From NCBI RefSeq assembly GCF_030866805.1, contig NZ_CP133019.1:682001-746000 (forward strand): DNA of 64,000 nt. The letters run 5' to 3'. The notes below the pieces were generated by a model. The model did no database searches. It had not been told where the DNA came from and saw only the letters and a list, made by a program, of their open reading frames with translations. The position numbers were made by a program, and so were the translations under genes. The DNA comes from Microbacterium terrisoli (GTDB lineage Bacteria > Actinomycetota > Actinomycetes > Actinomycetales > Microbacteriaceae). Shown here one piece after another: positions 8,221 through 16,794 of this stretch. Within the stretch, counting starts at the first letter, position 1. Each line of letters opens with the position of its first letter.

Positions 8221-8468
8221 CCGCGCCGATCGACGCCGGCCGCATCGACGCGGCGCTGCAGAGCTTCCGCGACATGATGGGCAGCGACGGCTATCTGCTC
8301 ACGTGGCAGAGCGTCGGCGGCGACCGCATCGTTGTGACCATCGACGCCACCGAGGATGCATGCGCTGACTGCCTGGTGCCGCAGCCGGTGATGGAGGCGA
8401 TCATGTCGTCGGCCCTGGCCGAGACGTCGGTGACCGTGGAACGAGTCGTCCTGCCCACAGGCCATTGA
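8217..8468 (+). CDS. Small NifU C-terminal-domain-like CxxC protein
   Basis: An 83-residue protein starting at GTG 8217, which overlaps the preceding TGA. The core, RIVVTIDATEDACADCLVPQ followed by a helix, with Cys49-Ala-Asp-Cys52, mirrors the NifU C-terminal domain in which CxxC transiently holds an Fe-S cluster. Its position directly before a gene for an Fe-S dehydratase makes a cluster-delivery or redox-carrier role plausible. Family membership is by motif and predicted strand-helix pattern only; it could instead be a thiol carrier for the UGSC protein. Confidence 0.6.
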   Translation: MTAPIDAGRIDAALQSFRDMMGSDGYLLTWQSVGGDRIVVTIDATEDACADCLVPQPVMEAIMSSALAETSVTVERVVLPTGH

Positions 8469-8531
8469 GCGGGCGCGTCTGCGCCCGATGAATACCGATA
8501 CGGCGATGCGGCCGTGATGGAGGAGATCAAG

Positions 8532-10274
8532 ATGGTGAACCTGCGCAGCAACTTCTCGCCCTCATCGGCGCTGGGCATCGCGCGTCGTGCGGAGTGGCGT
8601 CCGTTGGGCATCTCGGCCGACGAACTGCACAAGCCCAAGGTGGCGATCGTCAACAGTTCGTCGGATCTGGCGGCCTGCTTCGCGCACCTGGATGACATCG
8701 TCCCGGTGCTGAAGAAGGAGCTGCGGGCGCTGGGTGTGCTGCCGTTCGAGATCCGCACGGCGGCGCCGTCGGACTTCATCACGAGCGCCGGGCGGGGCGG
8801 CAGCTACATCCTCTCGGCCCGGGATCTGATGGTCAACGACGTCGAGGTCGCCGTGGAGGGTGCGCAACTGGACGCGATCATCGCGCTGAGCTCATGCGAC
8901 AAGACCACGCCGGCGCACCTGATGGCCGCCGGACGGCTGAATGTGCCGACCGTGATCATCCCGTGCGGCTACCAGCACAGTGGTATGGCGGAGGGGCGAG
9001 AGGCAGACGTCGAGGAGATCTTCCTGCAGGCGGCCATGGCCGCCGTCACGAAGGAGCCGACCGACCATCTGCAGGAGATGGCCGATGACGCCATCCTCAG
9101 CCCGGGGGTGTGCGCGGGGCTGGCGACGGCCAACTCGATGCACATCGCCGCCGAAGCACTGGGGATGGCGGTGCCCGGGGCCGCGCCGGTGCGAGCGAAC
9201 AGCGAACGGATGTGGGACAACGTGCGTCGCTCGGCGGCCGCGCTCGTCGACATGATCCAGCGCGACATCCGCCCCCGCGACATCATCACGGCGGCCTCGA
9301 TCCGCAACGCTGTGCGCACCATGCTCGCCATCGGCGGGTCGACCACCACGATCAAGCACCTGCAGGCTGTGGCCGTCGAGGCGCACGTGGACATCGACGT
9401 GTGGGAGGCGTTCCGCACTCTCGGGCGCTCCACCCCCGTGCTGTGCTCGGTGCGCCCCAACGGCACGACACTGACCGAGCAGTTCGAGGATGCCGGCGGC
9501 GCCGCCACGATCCTGCGCGAGCTGATGCCGCTGCTGGAGCGCGACGCGCTGACCATCACGGGTCACACGATGGCCGAGAACGCGGCCGCCGCGGCGCCCG
9601 CGGACGGCGATGTCATCCGCACGATCGGCACGCCCTACAGCACCGACCCTGCGATCGTGGTGCTGCGCGGGACGCTGGCGCCGGACGGTTCGGTGGCCAA
9701 GCGCCCCGTGCCCGATTCGGGGACCAAACAGTTCACCGGCCCGGCGCGGGTGTTCGACAGTCGCGAGCAGGCCATCGCGGGCATCTCCGACGGCCGGCTG
9801 CAACCGGGCGACGTGGCCGTGATTCGCGGCATCGGCGCCGTCGGCGGACCGGCCCTCGGGTTCACGTCATCGTTCATCTTCGCGCTGAACGCGCGGGGCC
9901 TGGCCGACAAGGTGGCGTTCGTCACAGACGGGCAGTTCAGCGGGCTGGTCAACCAGGGCATCACGATCGGCGAAGTATCGCCGGAAGGGATCGCCGACGG
10001 CCCCCTGGGACGCGTGCGCGACGGCGATGAGATCGCGATCGACCTGGTCGCCGGCAGTCTTGATCTGCATGTGCCGGCGGATGAGCTCGCCGCGCGTGAC
10101 GTATACGTGCGGACGGAGTCGGCCGACGCCGGTGGAGGCTACCTCGACCAGTATCGGGAGCTGGTGCAGCCGCTGTCGTGCGGCACCGTGCTGGGCTGCC
10201 GTGCCTGCGGGCTGTGCGAAGGACACCATACGGCGCCGCTGCCGGTGGCAGCGGGCGGAGGAGTGACGGCATGA
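8532..10274 (+). CDS. IlvD/Edd-family Fe-S dehydratase with extra C-terminal Cys cluster
   Basis: A 580-residue member of the dihydroxy-acid/6-phosphogluconate dehydratase family. Recognisable are SSCDKTTPAHLMAAGRLNVP (Cys122, a cluster ligand), SPGVCAGLATANSMHIAAEA, AIGGSTTTIKHLQAVA and TDGQFSGLVNQGITIGEVSP. The upstream NSSSDLAACFAHLDD has Cys in the usual first-ligand region. The end is unusual: Cys556, Cys559 and Cys562 in GCRACGLCEGHH resemble a ferredoxin-type or second cluster site. ATG 8532 is chosen because GGAGGAG lies 6 bases upstream; GTG 8514 and ATG 8517 have no such site. Probably dehydrates a sugar acid or hydroxy-acid. Confidence 0.85.
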   Translation: MVNLRSNFSPSSALGIARRAEWRPLGISADELHKPKVAIVNSSSDLAACFAHLDDIVPVLKKELRALGVLPFEIRTAAPSDFITSAGRGGSYILSARDLMVNDVEVAVEGAQLDAIIALSSCDKTTPAHLMAAGRLNVPTVIIPCGYQHSGMAEGREADVEEIFLQAAMAAVTKEPTDHLQEMADDAILSPGVCAGLATANSMHIAAEALGMAVPGAAPVRANSERMWDNVRRSAAALVDMIQRDIRPRDIITAASIRNAVRTMLAIGGSTTTIKHLQAVAVEAHVDIDVWEAFRTLGRSTPVLCSVRPNGTTLTEQFEDAGGAATILRELMPLLERDALTITGHTMAENAAAAAPADGDVIRTIGTPYSTDPAIVVLRGTLAPDGSVAKRPVPDSGTKQFTGPARVFDSREQAIAGISDGRLQPGDVAVIRGIGAVGGPALGFTSSFIFALNARGLADKVAFVTDGQFSGLVNQGITIGEVSPEGIADGPLGRVRDGDEIAIDLVAGSLDLHVPADELAARDVYVRTESADAGGGYLDQYRELVQPLSCGTVLGCRACGLCEGHHTAPLPVAAGGGVTA

Positions 10275-11608
10275 GTGCGGATGTCGTGCTGCCCGAACGC
10301 AGCGCGCCGGTGATCGGCGAGTACGACGTCGTGGTCATCGGCGGGGGTCCTGCCGGCCTCATGGCCGCCACGGCGGCATCCCGCGCCGGCAGCTCGACGC
10401 TGCTGATCGAACGATACGGCTTCCTCGGCGGCGCCGGCACGATGGGCGGGCTGTCCACGTTCTGCGGCTTGCACGCGCGCGTGCACGGTGAGGACCGACG
10501 CGTCATCCACGGCTACACCGACGAACTGCTCGGGCGCCTGGAAGCGCTGGACGGCTTGAACCCGCCGCACCTGTCGGTCGGCGACCGCATCATGGCGCAG
10601 GCCTTCGACATCTCGGCGTACAAGATCGCGGCAGACGAGCTGGTGCTGGCAGGAGGAGCCCACCTGCTGTTCCACAGCACCGCGACCGGCGTCGTGATGG
10701 CCGCCGATGGCACCATCGACGGGGTCGTCATCGAGTCGAAATCGGGTCCGGGCGTCGTCCGGGGACGATTCTTCATCGACGCATCCGGTGACGCGGATGT
10801 CGCGGTGTGGTCCGGCGCGGCGTACGAGAAGTCCGAGCACCTGCTCTACCCGTCGCTGATGTTCCGCATCAACGGCGTCGACCCGGTGGCCGCAGGGGAC
10901 GCCTGGGTGACGGTGCGCCGACTCATGGAGGAGGCCGAAGCCGCGGGCACGCATCGGTTCCCGCGCAAGAAGCCGATCGTGCGACCGCAGCGCAACCCGC
11001 TGGAGTGGCGGTCGAACCTCACCCAGCTGAGCAACCCCGACGGCTCCGCGGTGGACGGCACCGATGTGTGGCAGCTCACGTACGGCGAGATCCAGGGCCG
11101 GCAGCAGGTCAAGGACGTGTTCGCGTTCATTCGAGAGAACACGCCCGGCTTCGAAGACTCCTACATCGTCGACCTCGCGCCCCAGATCGGCATCCGCGAG
11201 ACGCGGCGCATCGTCGGCCCGTACCAGCTGACCGAGGAGGACGTGCTCGGCTGCGCGGACTTCGACGACACGATCGGCGTGAACGGCTGGCCCGTCGAAG
11301 CGCATGTGCAGGGTGACGTCGAGTTCCGCTTCGCCGCGGCCGACTCGCGCGGGTTCAACCAGCTGCCCTACCGCATGCTGGTGCCCGAGGGTGTGGACAA
11401 TCTTCTGGTCGCCGGCAGGTGCGCATCGATGACCCAGCTCGGACAGTCCTCGGGACGCGTGACTGGACCGTGCTTCGTCATGGGTGAGGCCGCGGGACTC
11501 GCCGCCGATCTGGCACTGCGCGCGGGTGCCGCTGCCGGCGATGTGGACGTGGCCCAGCTGCAGTCCCGGTTGGCCGCGACGGGGGCGTATCTCGGCACCG
11601 ACCTGTAG
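10271..11608 (+). CDS. FAD-dependent oxidoreductase
   Basis: A 445-residue flavoprotein of the FAD-dependent oxidoreductase family (pfam12831 type). The dinucleotide motif is VVVIGGGPAGLMAATAASRA, followed by LIERYGFLGGAGTMGGLSTF; a second nucleotide segment is RGRFFIDASGDADVAVWSG; the C-terminal FAD motif is LLVAGRCASMTQLGQSSGRV. Members oxidise or reduce alpha-hydroxy acids or similar metabolites, but specificity cannot be read. The start overlaps the dehydratase stop (ATGA at 10271-10274), and it is the last gene of the UGSC operon. Confidence 0.85.
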   Translation: MSADVVLPERSAPVIGEYDVVVIGGGPAGLMAATAASRAGSSTLLIERYGFLGGAGTMGGLSTFCGLHARVHGEDRRVIHGYTDELLGRLEALDGLNPPHLSVGDRIMAQAFDISAYKIAADELVLAGGAHLLFHSTATGVVMAADGTIDGVVIESKSGPGVVRGRFFIDASGDADVAVWSGAAYEKSEHLLYPSLMFRINGVDPVAAGDAWVTVRRLMEEAEAAGTHRFPRKKPIVRPQRNPLEWRSNLTQLSNPDGSAVDGTDVWQLTYGEIQGRQQVKDVFAFIRENTPGFEDSYIVDLAPQIGIRETRRIVGPYQLTEEDVLGCADFDDTIGVNGWPVEAHVQGDVEFRFAAADSRGFNQLPYRMLVPEGVDNLLVAGRCASMTQLGQSSGRVTGPCFVMGEAAGLAADLALRAGAAAGDVDVAQLQSRLAATGAYLGTDL

Positions 11609-11616
11609 GGCGCGGG

Positions 11617-11635
11617 TCACCCCGCGGGGCGGTGA
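11617..11635. terminator. Possible bidirectional terminator hairpin
   Basis: TCACC and GGTGA arms enclosing CCGCGGGGC in the 57-base gap between convergent genes. It is GC-rich without a T tract, so termination is a suggestion from placement. Confidence 0.35.
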
Positions 11636-11665
11636 GGACGCCTGCGGAACCTCGGCCGTCCCCGG

Positions 11666-12604
11666 TCAGGGGCTCTCCCACGCCAGGGACTCGATGTAGC
11701 GCAGCAGCACGCCCTCGCGCAGTGCCCACGGGCAGACTTCGAGTTCGGTGACCTGCATCAGCTCCATCGCGGTGTGCAGCACGACGGCCGCCGCCACGAT
11801 CTGGAACGTGCGGTCCGGGGTGATCCCGGGCAGCTCCTGGCGAGCGGATGCCGGCAGTCGCGCAAGACGCGGAATCCACGAGCCGAGAGCGGCGCGGGGC
11901 AGCAGCATCCGCTCCCCGCCGCCCCACCCGGCCAACGGCACGCCGGCAAGCCGTGCCAGGGATCGGATGGCCTTCGACGATCCGACGATGTGATCGGGCC
12001 GCGGCAGGGCACGGAACTGCTCGGCGACGGGTTGCAGGGTCTGCTGCGCATGCGCGCGCAGCTCTTCGACCGCTGCTTGGCCGGGAGGGTCGTCCGGCAG
12101 GAAGCGCAGCGTCATGCGGCCCGCGCCCAGGGGGACGGATGCTGCGGCCTCGGGCAGCTCGTCGGCTCCGGCCGCCAGCTCGAGCGAGCCTCCGCCGATG
12201 TCGAACAGCTCGATGCGGCCCGAGGCCCAGCCGAACCAGCGCCGCGCGGCGAGGAAGGTCAGGCGGGCCTCGGTCTCACCGTCCAGCACCTGCAGCGGCG
12301 CTCCGAGCGCCTGTTCGATGCGGGCGATCACCTCGGCGCCGTTCGTGGCGTCGCGCACGGCCGAGGTGGCGGTGGCCAGCAGCTCGTCGACGTGGTCGGC
12401 GGCGATGATCTCGCGGGCGCCGGCCGTGGCATCCACCAGCTGGCGCACGCCTTCTTCGCTGATCGCGCCGTCCGGAGTGAGGAACCGCATGAGCCGCACG
12501 ACCGCTCGCTCGCTGGTCGACGCCAGCGGTCGGCCGCCCGGGCGCATGTCGGCGATCAGCAGGTGGACCGTGTTCGATCCGATGTCGAGGACTCCGAGGC
12601 GCAC
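11666..12604 (-). CDS. Ppx/GppA exopolyphosphatase/guanosine pentaphosphatase-family protein
   Basis: A 312-residue ASKHA-fold phosphatase acting on polyphosphate or pppGpp. Motifs: GVLDIGSNTVHLLIADM (phosphate-1), ATSAVRDATNG, FDIGGGSLELAAG (phosphate-2) and HIVGSSKAIRSLARL. It is the short actinobacterial form with only the two Ppx/GppA domains. The start is GTG 12604. A TACGCT hexamer lies 6 bases upstream on the coding strand, so the transcript may be leaderless. Neighbours do not add to the functional assignment. Confidence 0.9.
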   Translation of the reverse strand: MRLGVLDIGSNTVHLLIADMRPGGRPLASTSERAVVRLMRFLTPDGAISEEGVRQLVDATAGAREIIAADHVDELLATATSAVRDATNGAEVIARIEQALGAPLQVLDGETEARLTFLAARRWFGWASGRIELFDIGGGSLELAAGADELPEAAASVPLGAGRMTLRFLPDDPPGQAAVEELRAHAQQTLQPVAEQFRALPRPDHIVGSSKAIRSLARLAGVPLAGWGGGERMLLPRAALGSWIPRLARLPASARQELPGITPDRTFQIVAAAVVLHTAMELMQVTELEVCPWALREGVLLRYIESLAWESP

Positions 12605-12610
12605 GGGATG

Positions 12611-12616
12611 AGCGTA
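12611..12616 (-). promoter_or_regulatory. -10-like hexamer directly before ppx/gppA
   Basis: TACGCT on the minus strand, 6 bases before GTG 12604. A -10 this close implies transcription starting at or next to the start codon, as at three other genes in the window. Confidence 0.4.
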
Positions 12617-12645
12617 GTGTGCCGCGGGCGCGTGCTGTACCCGGA

Positions 12646-12975
12646 TCAGCCCATCGGGCGCTTGGTGAGCGCGGCGATGTCACGGTCGAGGGTCTCGAAT
12701 CGGGAATCCATCTCGTGATGCAGGTGGCCGATGCGCTCGGTGATCGCGTCGAATTTGGTGCCGGTCGCGTCGAACTTGGTGTCGACCGCCTCGAATCTCG
12801 CGTCGACTGCGTCGAACTTGGCCGTGAGCGTGGCGTCGACGCTCTCGATCTTCGCGTTGAGCGTCGAAGTGTTCGCAGCCATGGTGCGCGAGAGCAGGGT
12901 CGTCATCAGCGTCATGCCGCCGATCATGATCGTGGTGAACACGCCGAGCAGCATCCATGTCTGCGGTTCGGTCAT
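12646..12975 (-). CDS. Small membrane-anchored coiled-coil protein
   Basis: A 109-residue protein of unknown function. Residues about 7-29 (MLLGVFTTIMIGGMTLMTTL) form one membrane segment. The rest is a highly regular coiled coil with seven-residue repeats such as KFDAVDA, RFEAVDT, KFDATGT and KFDAITE. Start ATG 12975 is preceded by GGAGGGG with 8-base spacing. The in-frame upstream extension to 13683 runs antisense through another gene and is rejected. The topology resembles small trimeric coiled-coil membrane proteins; no function is assigned. Confidence 0.7.
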   Translation of the reverse strand: MTEPQTWMLLGVFTTIMIGGMTLMTTLLSRTMAANTSTLNAKIESVDATLTAKFDAVDARFEAVDTKFDATGTKFDAITERIGHLHHEMDSRFETLDRDIAALTKRPMG

Positions 12976-13084
12976 GATGTGCACCCCTCCATTCTCGCCG
13001 GTCTTGTCGAGAATCGCACGGTTTCGCTGCGGTGCCCGGCGGGGTGGCAAATCTGTGGAGGGGTGCCGCACCGTCGGGGCGGGG

Positions 13085-13101
13085 GATCCCGTGGCGGGAT
13101 C
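13085..13101. terminator. Inverted repeat, possible terminator of the gcvP-SDR cassette
   Basis: Perfect GATCCCG / CGGGATC arms with a 3-base loop, 138 bases beyond the SDR stop on its transcribed side. There is no T tract. Confidence 0.3.
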
Positions 13102-13121
13102 GGATGCCGGGCGTCGCGCAG

Positions 13122-13160
13122 ACTCACGTGTTGATGCTCCAGGAGCATCAACACGTGAGT
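13122..13160. repeat. 39-bp perfect palindrome
   Basis: Arms of 19 bases (ACTCACGTGTTGATGCTCC at 13122-13140 and its exact complement at 13142-13160) around a single A. It lies in the 263-base gap between the coiled-coil gene and the SDR, both on the minus strand. It could be a strong terminator, a processed small RNA or a dispersed palindromic repeat. No second copy was seen in this window. Confidence 0.85.
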
Positions 13161-13238
13161 TCGCAGCACAGCAGGATCCTGGGTTCAGGATGCGAGGGCG
13201 TAAACCTCGCGAGCATGAGCGCCACGGGTGAACCGATC

Positions 13239-13997
13239 TCAGGCGATGCCTCCGCCGTCCACCACGAGAGCCGAGCCCGTCACGTATGACGCCTCGTCGC
13301 TGGCGAGCCACACGACCGCGGCGGCGATCTCGCTCGGCTCGCCCATGCGGCCCAGCGGCCGGTCGGCCGATTCGGCGAGGAACGACTTCTCCTCCTGCCC
13401 GAGCTGCGAGGCCTCGCTGCGCAGCATGCCGGTGTTGACGTCTCCAGGGTTGACGGAGTTGACGCGGATGCCCTGCGGCCCGTGGTCGATCGCCAGCGCG
13501 CGGGTCATGTTGACCACGGCGCCCTTCGATGCGCAGTACGAGATCGCCTGTCCGCCACCCTTCAGGCCCCAGCCCGAGCCGGTGTTCACGATCGAACCGC
13601 CGCCGCCGGCAGCCATGATCGGCACCACGTGCTTGCACATCAGGAAGATCGCGCGCACGTTCACCCCGAACACCCGGTCCCATTCCTCGACGGTGGTCTC
13701 CACGGCCGTCGTGCGGCGGATGATCCCGGCGTTGTTGAACACGACGTCGATCCCGCCGAACTCGCTGTGCACCGTGGCGACGACGCGCGCGATGTCGGCC
13801 TCGCTCGACACATCGGCGGCGATCGCCAGGGCGGTGCCGCCCGCAGCGCGGATCTCGTCGACCACGGCGGCTGCGGCATCCTGATTCAGATCCACGACCG
13901 CGACCGCGGCGCCCTCGGCGGCGAAGGCGAGCGAGGTCGCACGGCCGATGCCGCCGGCGCCGCCCGTGACGATGGCCTTCTTGTTCTCAAGTCGCAT
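13239..13997 (-). CDS. SDR-family NAD(P)-dependent oxidoreductase
   Basis: A 252-residue classical SDR. The cofactor motif is TGGAGGIGRATS, with an acidic VVDLNQ at the end of strand 2 suggesting NAD preference; NAG is FNNAGIIRRT; the catalytic SG...YCASKGAVVN segment provides Ser/Tyr/Lys. The C-terminal YVTGSALVVDGGGIA is standard. Substrate unknown. It overlaps the AcoX-like gene by 11 bases and is the last gene of the gcvPA-gcvPB-acoX-like-SDR cassette, so it may reduce or oxidise the product of that system. Confidence 0.88.
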   Translation of the reverse strand: MRLENKKAIVTGGAGGIGRATSLAFAAEGAAVAVVDLNQDAAAAVVDEIRAAGGTALAIAADVSSEADIARVVATVHSEFGGIDVVFNNAGIIRRTTAVETTVEEWDRVFGVNVRAIFLMCKHVVPIMAAGGGGSIVNTGSGWGLKGGGQAISYCASKGAVVNMTRALAIDHGPQGIRVNSVNPGDVNTGMLRSEASQLGQEEKSFLAESADRPLGRMGEPSEIAAAVVWLASDEASYVTGSALVVDGGGIA

Positions 13998-15183
13998 GGA
14001 GCGCTCCTTCTGTGATCGGGGTGTTGTGGGGACGGGTCGCCGCAGCTTCGGGTGCGACGACGGGATAGATGCTCGCAGAACTGGCGCCGGTGATCACGCG
14101 GACGAATCCTGCCAGGGCGGCATCGACCTCGGCGTCGCCGGTGTCGACCAGCAGCGGCCGGCCCTGCAGGTCGATGAGCTTCTGCTCGGGGGCGACGACG
14201 ATGAGGGGATCGGGTCCGAGGGCACGGATGATGTCGGCAGACAGCTGCTGGTTGCCGCGACCGAGGAGGAAGCCCTGCCCGCCGATCACAGTGACCACCG
14301 CCTTTGCCGAGCCGCGCGAGATCTCCTCGCGCAGCTCGCGCTCGCTCGCTCCGGCGCGCACGACGCGCCCGTCGAGGACGACGTCGACGCCGAGCGGGGT
14401 CCCGACCACGCCGAGCTGGCGGGCCAATTCGGCCATCGTGCCGCCCGGGCCCAACAGATACCGCACGCCGGGGCAGAAGAGGGATGCCGCGGCCCGCGCC
14501 GCCGCGACGACTGCTGCGTGTTCGCCGGCGGGGGTTGCGGCCTTGCGCGCCTGGGTCCGTCCGGGGCGGTAGGGGACCGGCAGCATGCCGAACAGCCGTG
14601 GCTCGACGTGCGCACGCCGCAGCTGCTCCTCGTCGATGTCGAGCACCTCCTGCTCGTGCAGCGGCAGAGGGTCGCTCAGCCAGGCCGCGGCGAGGGCTCC
14701 GGCGGCACGAGGGCTGATCGCGAACACGGGGGAGTACATCTTGACCCCCGAAGGGATGCCGAGCGCCGCCGGTTCGGCGGACGCGGTGGATGCTTCGTCT
14801 CGCGAGAACGCGGCTGCCACATCGCGGGCGGTGCCGTCGCCGCCGGCGAACAGCACCAGCGTGGCCCCTGCCTCCCACACCGTTCGCACCGCCGCGGTGG
14901 TGTCGGCGGCGTCGGTGGTGTCGGCGTCGATCGGGGCGTAGACGACCCGGGCGACCAGGCCCGCAGCGCGCACGGCATCCTCGCCCATCGAGCCCGCCGC
15001 CGTCAGAATCTCTGCCTGCGGATGCGCGTCGGCGACCACGCGCAATGCCGCTGCTGCCCGCGCCGCGGCCCGCGCGACGCCACCGCGTGCGGCGGCGTCG
15101 CGCTGCACGCCCACGCCGTCGGAGCCGGCGAGGCCGGCGGGGCCGCCGACGCCGGCGACAGGGTTGACGACGAGCGCGAGCAT
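13987..15183 (-). CDS. AcoX/ATP-NAD-kinase-like protein (COG3199 type)
   Basis: A 398-residue protein of the NAD-kinase/diacylglycerol-kinase superfamily. The nucleotide motif is LVLFAGGDGTARDVAAAF, preceded by the N-terminal LALVVNPVAGVGGPAGLAGS and followed by ALGIPSGVKMYSPVFA, all typical of AcoX-like proteins. A late motif reads VVTVIGGQGFLLGRGNQQLS. AcoX proteins accompany dehydrogenase complexes and their exact reaction is unsettled. It starts 3 bases after gcvPB and is coupled to the SDR, pointing to a role linked to the glycine decarboxylase-like pair. Confidence 0.8.
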   Translation of the reverse strand: MLALVVNPVAGVGGPAGLAGSDGVGVQRDAAARGGVARAAARAAAALRVVADAHPQAEILTAAGSMGEDAVRAAGLVARVVYAPIDADTTDAADTTAAVRTVWEAGATLVLFAGGDGTARDVAAAFSRDEASTASAEPAALGIPSGVKMYSPVFAISPRAAGALAAAWLSDPLPLHEQEVLDIDEEQLRRAHVEPRLFGMLPVPYRPGRTQARKAATPAGEHAAVVAAARAAASLFCPGVRYLLGPGGTMAELARQLGVVGTPLGVDVVLDGRVVRAGASERELREEISRGSAKAVVTVIGGQGFLLGRGNQQLSADIIRALGPDPLIVVAPEQKLIDLQGRPLLVDTGDAEVDAALAGFVRVITGASSASIYPVVAPEAAATRPHNTPITEGALHAT

Positions 15184-15186
15184 GGC

Positions 15187-16794
15187 CTACGCGGCACTCC
15201 CGTCGGCAGCCATAGCGCCTGAAGCAGAGCCCTCGCCGAAGTACTTCCGGCGGTACGCGCGCCAGGTGATGGCCCAGCGCTCGGGGTCGTCGAGGTCGTC
15301 GTGGTGCGTGTGATGCACGGTCTGGTTGTGAGGCGCGGTGCGCACGACCTCCGGCGTCTCGCGCGCTTCGCGCGCGACCTCGGCCAGGGCAGCGACGTAC
15401 TCGTCGATCTCGGCCTTCGAATAGCATTCGGTCGGTTCGAGCGTGAACGGTTGCGGCACGACGTACGGGTGGTGGCTGGTCCAGTAGTGGAAACCGAAGT
15501 CGGCCATGCGGATGCCGATCTCTTCGCTGGTGATGCCGGTCTGCTCGAACAACTCCTGCCACGAGTAACGCACCTGCTCGATGCGGCGCCGTCCGGTCGC
15601 ATACGGTGCCGAGGCGCCCGGGATCTGCAAGACCCTGCTCATCAAGTAGTTGTTGTTGAGCACGGCGATCTCACTGGCCGTGCGCAAACCCTCAGCACCC
15701 AAGGCCATGATCCATGCATATGCACGGACCACGTGCAGCACGACACCGAACCCGGGTGCGACGTGCCCGATCGACTGCTCGCCCGGCTCGTGCACAGTGA
15801 AGGCGTCGCCGTCGCGGACGATGCGCGGCCCTGGCAGGAACGGCGCGAGGGCCTCGCTCGCGGCGTTGGCCGCCGCGGCAGGTCCGCCGCTGCCGTGCGG
15901 GGCCGAGAACGTCTTGTGCAGGTTGAACTGGCACACGTCGAATCCGGCGTCGCGCGCCCGGGTGATGCCGAGGATGCCGGCGGCGTTGGCCTGGTCATAC
16001 GACGCGAGCGCGCCCACCGCGTGTGCCGCATCCACCCACTCTTCGACGGCAGGGTTGTAGATGCCGGTGTCTTCGGGGTTGGTCACCATGATCGCGGCGG
16101 TGCGCTCCGAGAGCGCCGCTTTCATGGCGGCCAGGTCGGGGTAGCCGTCGGCGTCGGGGTAGACGGTGATCACCTTGTAGCCGGCGACCTTCGCTGCCGC
16201 GGCGTTGGACGGGTGGCTGAAGATCGTCGTGATGACCTCGTCGCGCTGGTCGGCCTCACCGCGCGAGGCGTGATACGCGCGGATCATGGCGATGTTCGTC
16301 CAGATGCCGGCCGAGCCGCCCGGCGCCTGGAACGAAACTGCATGCATGCCCGAGATCTCTGCCATCAGCCGCTCGAGTCGCCACGTGATCTCGAGGGCGC
16401 CCTGCACGTCGGCGGGATTCTGCAACGGGTGCAGCTCGCGCAGCTGCGGCACCTCGATGAGCTGGTCATTGATCTTGGGCGAGTACTTGATGGTGCACGT
16501 GCCCTGACCGATGTCGACGTTCAGGTCCGAGCCCAGCGTCTCTTGCGACAAGCGCAGGTAGTGCTTGAGCACGCGCATCTGACCGATCTCGGGAAGGCGC
16601 GGCGGTGTGGTGCGACGCAGGCTGTCGGGCAGGGCGGCCACGACATCTCCGACGGCGTCGCGCACCCCTGACTCGATCGGGGTCACGGCGATTCCGCGTT
16701 CGCCGGCGCTGTGCAGCTCGAACACGATCGGCTCATCCCACCGGGCCTGGTGGAAGCGGCGCGGGCTGGGCTTGGGTGTGACGGGAAGGCTCAT
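15187..16794 (-). CDS. gcvPB: Glycine dehydrogenase (decarboxylating) subunit 2, PLP-binding
   Basis: A 535-residue PLP enzyme matching the B subunit of two-part glycine decarboxylase. Visible are a segment beginning IGQGTCTIKYSPKIND, SFQAPGGSAGIWTNIAMIRA, TNPEDTGIYNP, SYDQANAAGILGI and the PLP-lysine segment FNLHKTFSAPHGSGGP with Lys294. The ending DDPERWAITWRAYRRKYFGE is unusual in length. ATG 16794 overlaps the gcvPA stop (ATGA). No gcvH or gcvT is in the window, so either those are encoded elsewhere or this pair serves a different amino-acid decarboxylation. Confidence 0.85.
   Translation of the reverse strand: MSLPVTPKPSPRRFHQARWDEPIVFELHSAGERGIAVTPIESGVRDAVGDVVAALPDSLRRTTPPRLPEIGQMRVLKHYLRLSQETLGSDLNVDIGQGTCTIKYSPKINDQLIEVPQLRELHPLQNPADVQGALEITWRLERLMAEISGMHAVSFQAPGGSAGIWTNIAMIRAYHASRGEADQRDEVITTIFSHPSNAAAAKVAGYKVITVYPDADGYPDLAAMKAALSERTAAIMVTNPEDTGIYNPAVEEWVDAAHAVGALASYDQANAAGILGITRARDAGFDVCQFNLHKTFSAPHGSGGPAAAANAASEALAPFLPGPRIVRDGDAFTVHEPGEQSIGHVAPGFGVVLHVVRAYAWIMALGAEGLRTASEIAVLNNNYLMSRVLQIPGASAPYATGRRRIEQVRYSWQELFEQTGITSEEIGIRMADFGFHYWTSHHPYVVPQPFTLEPTECYSKAEIDEYVAALAEVAREARETPEVVRTAPHNQTVHHTHHDDLDDPERWAITWRAYRRKYFGEGSASGAMAADGSAA

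Noticed and set aside
12976..13683. N-terminal extension of the coiled-coil protein
   Set aside because: Runs antisense-frame through the SDR gene and across the 39-bp palindrome; a good ribosome site and membrane segment define the start at 12975.
13886..15562. 558-codon minus-strand ORF
   Set aside because: Arg-rich alternative frame of the AcoX-like and gcvPB genes.
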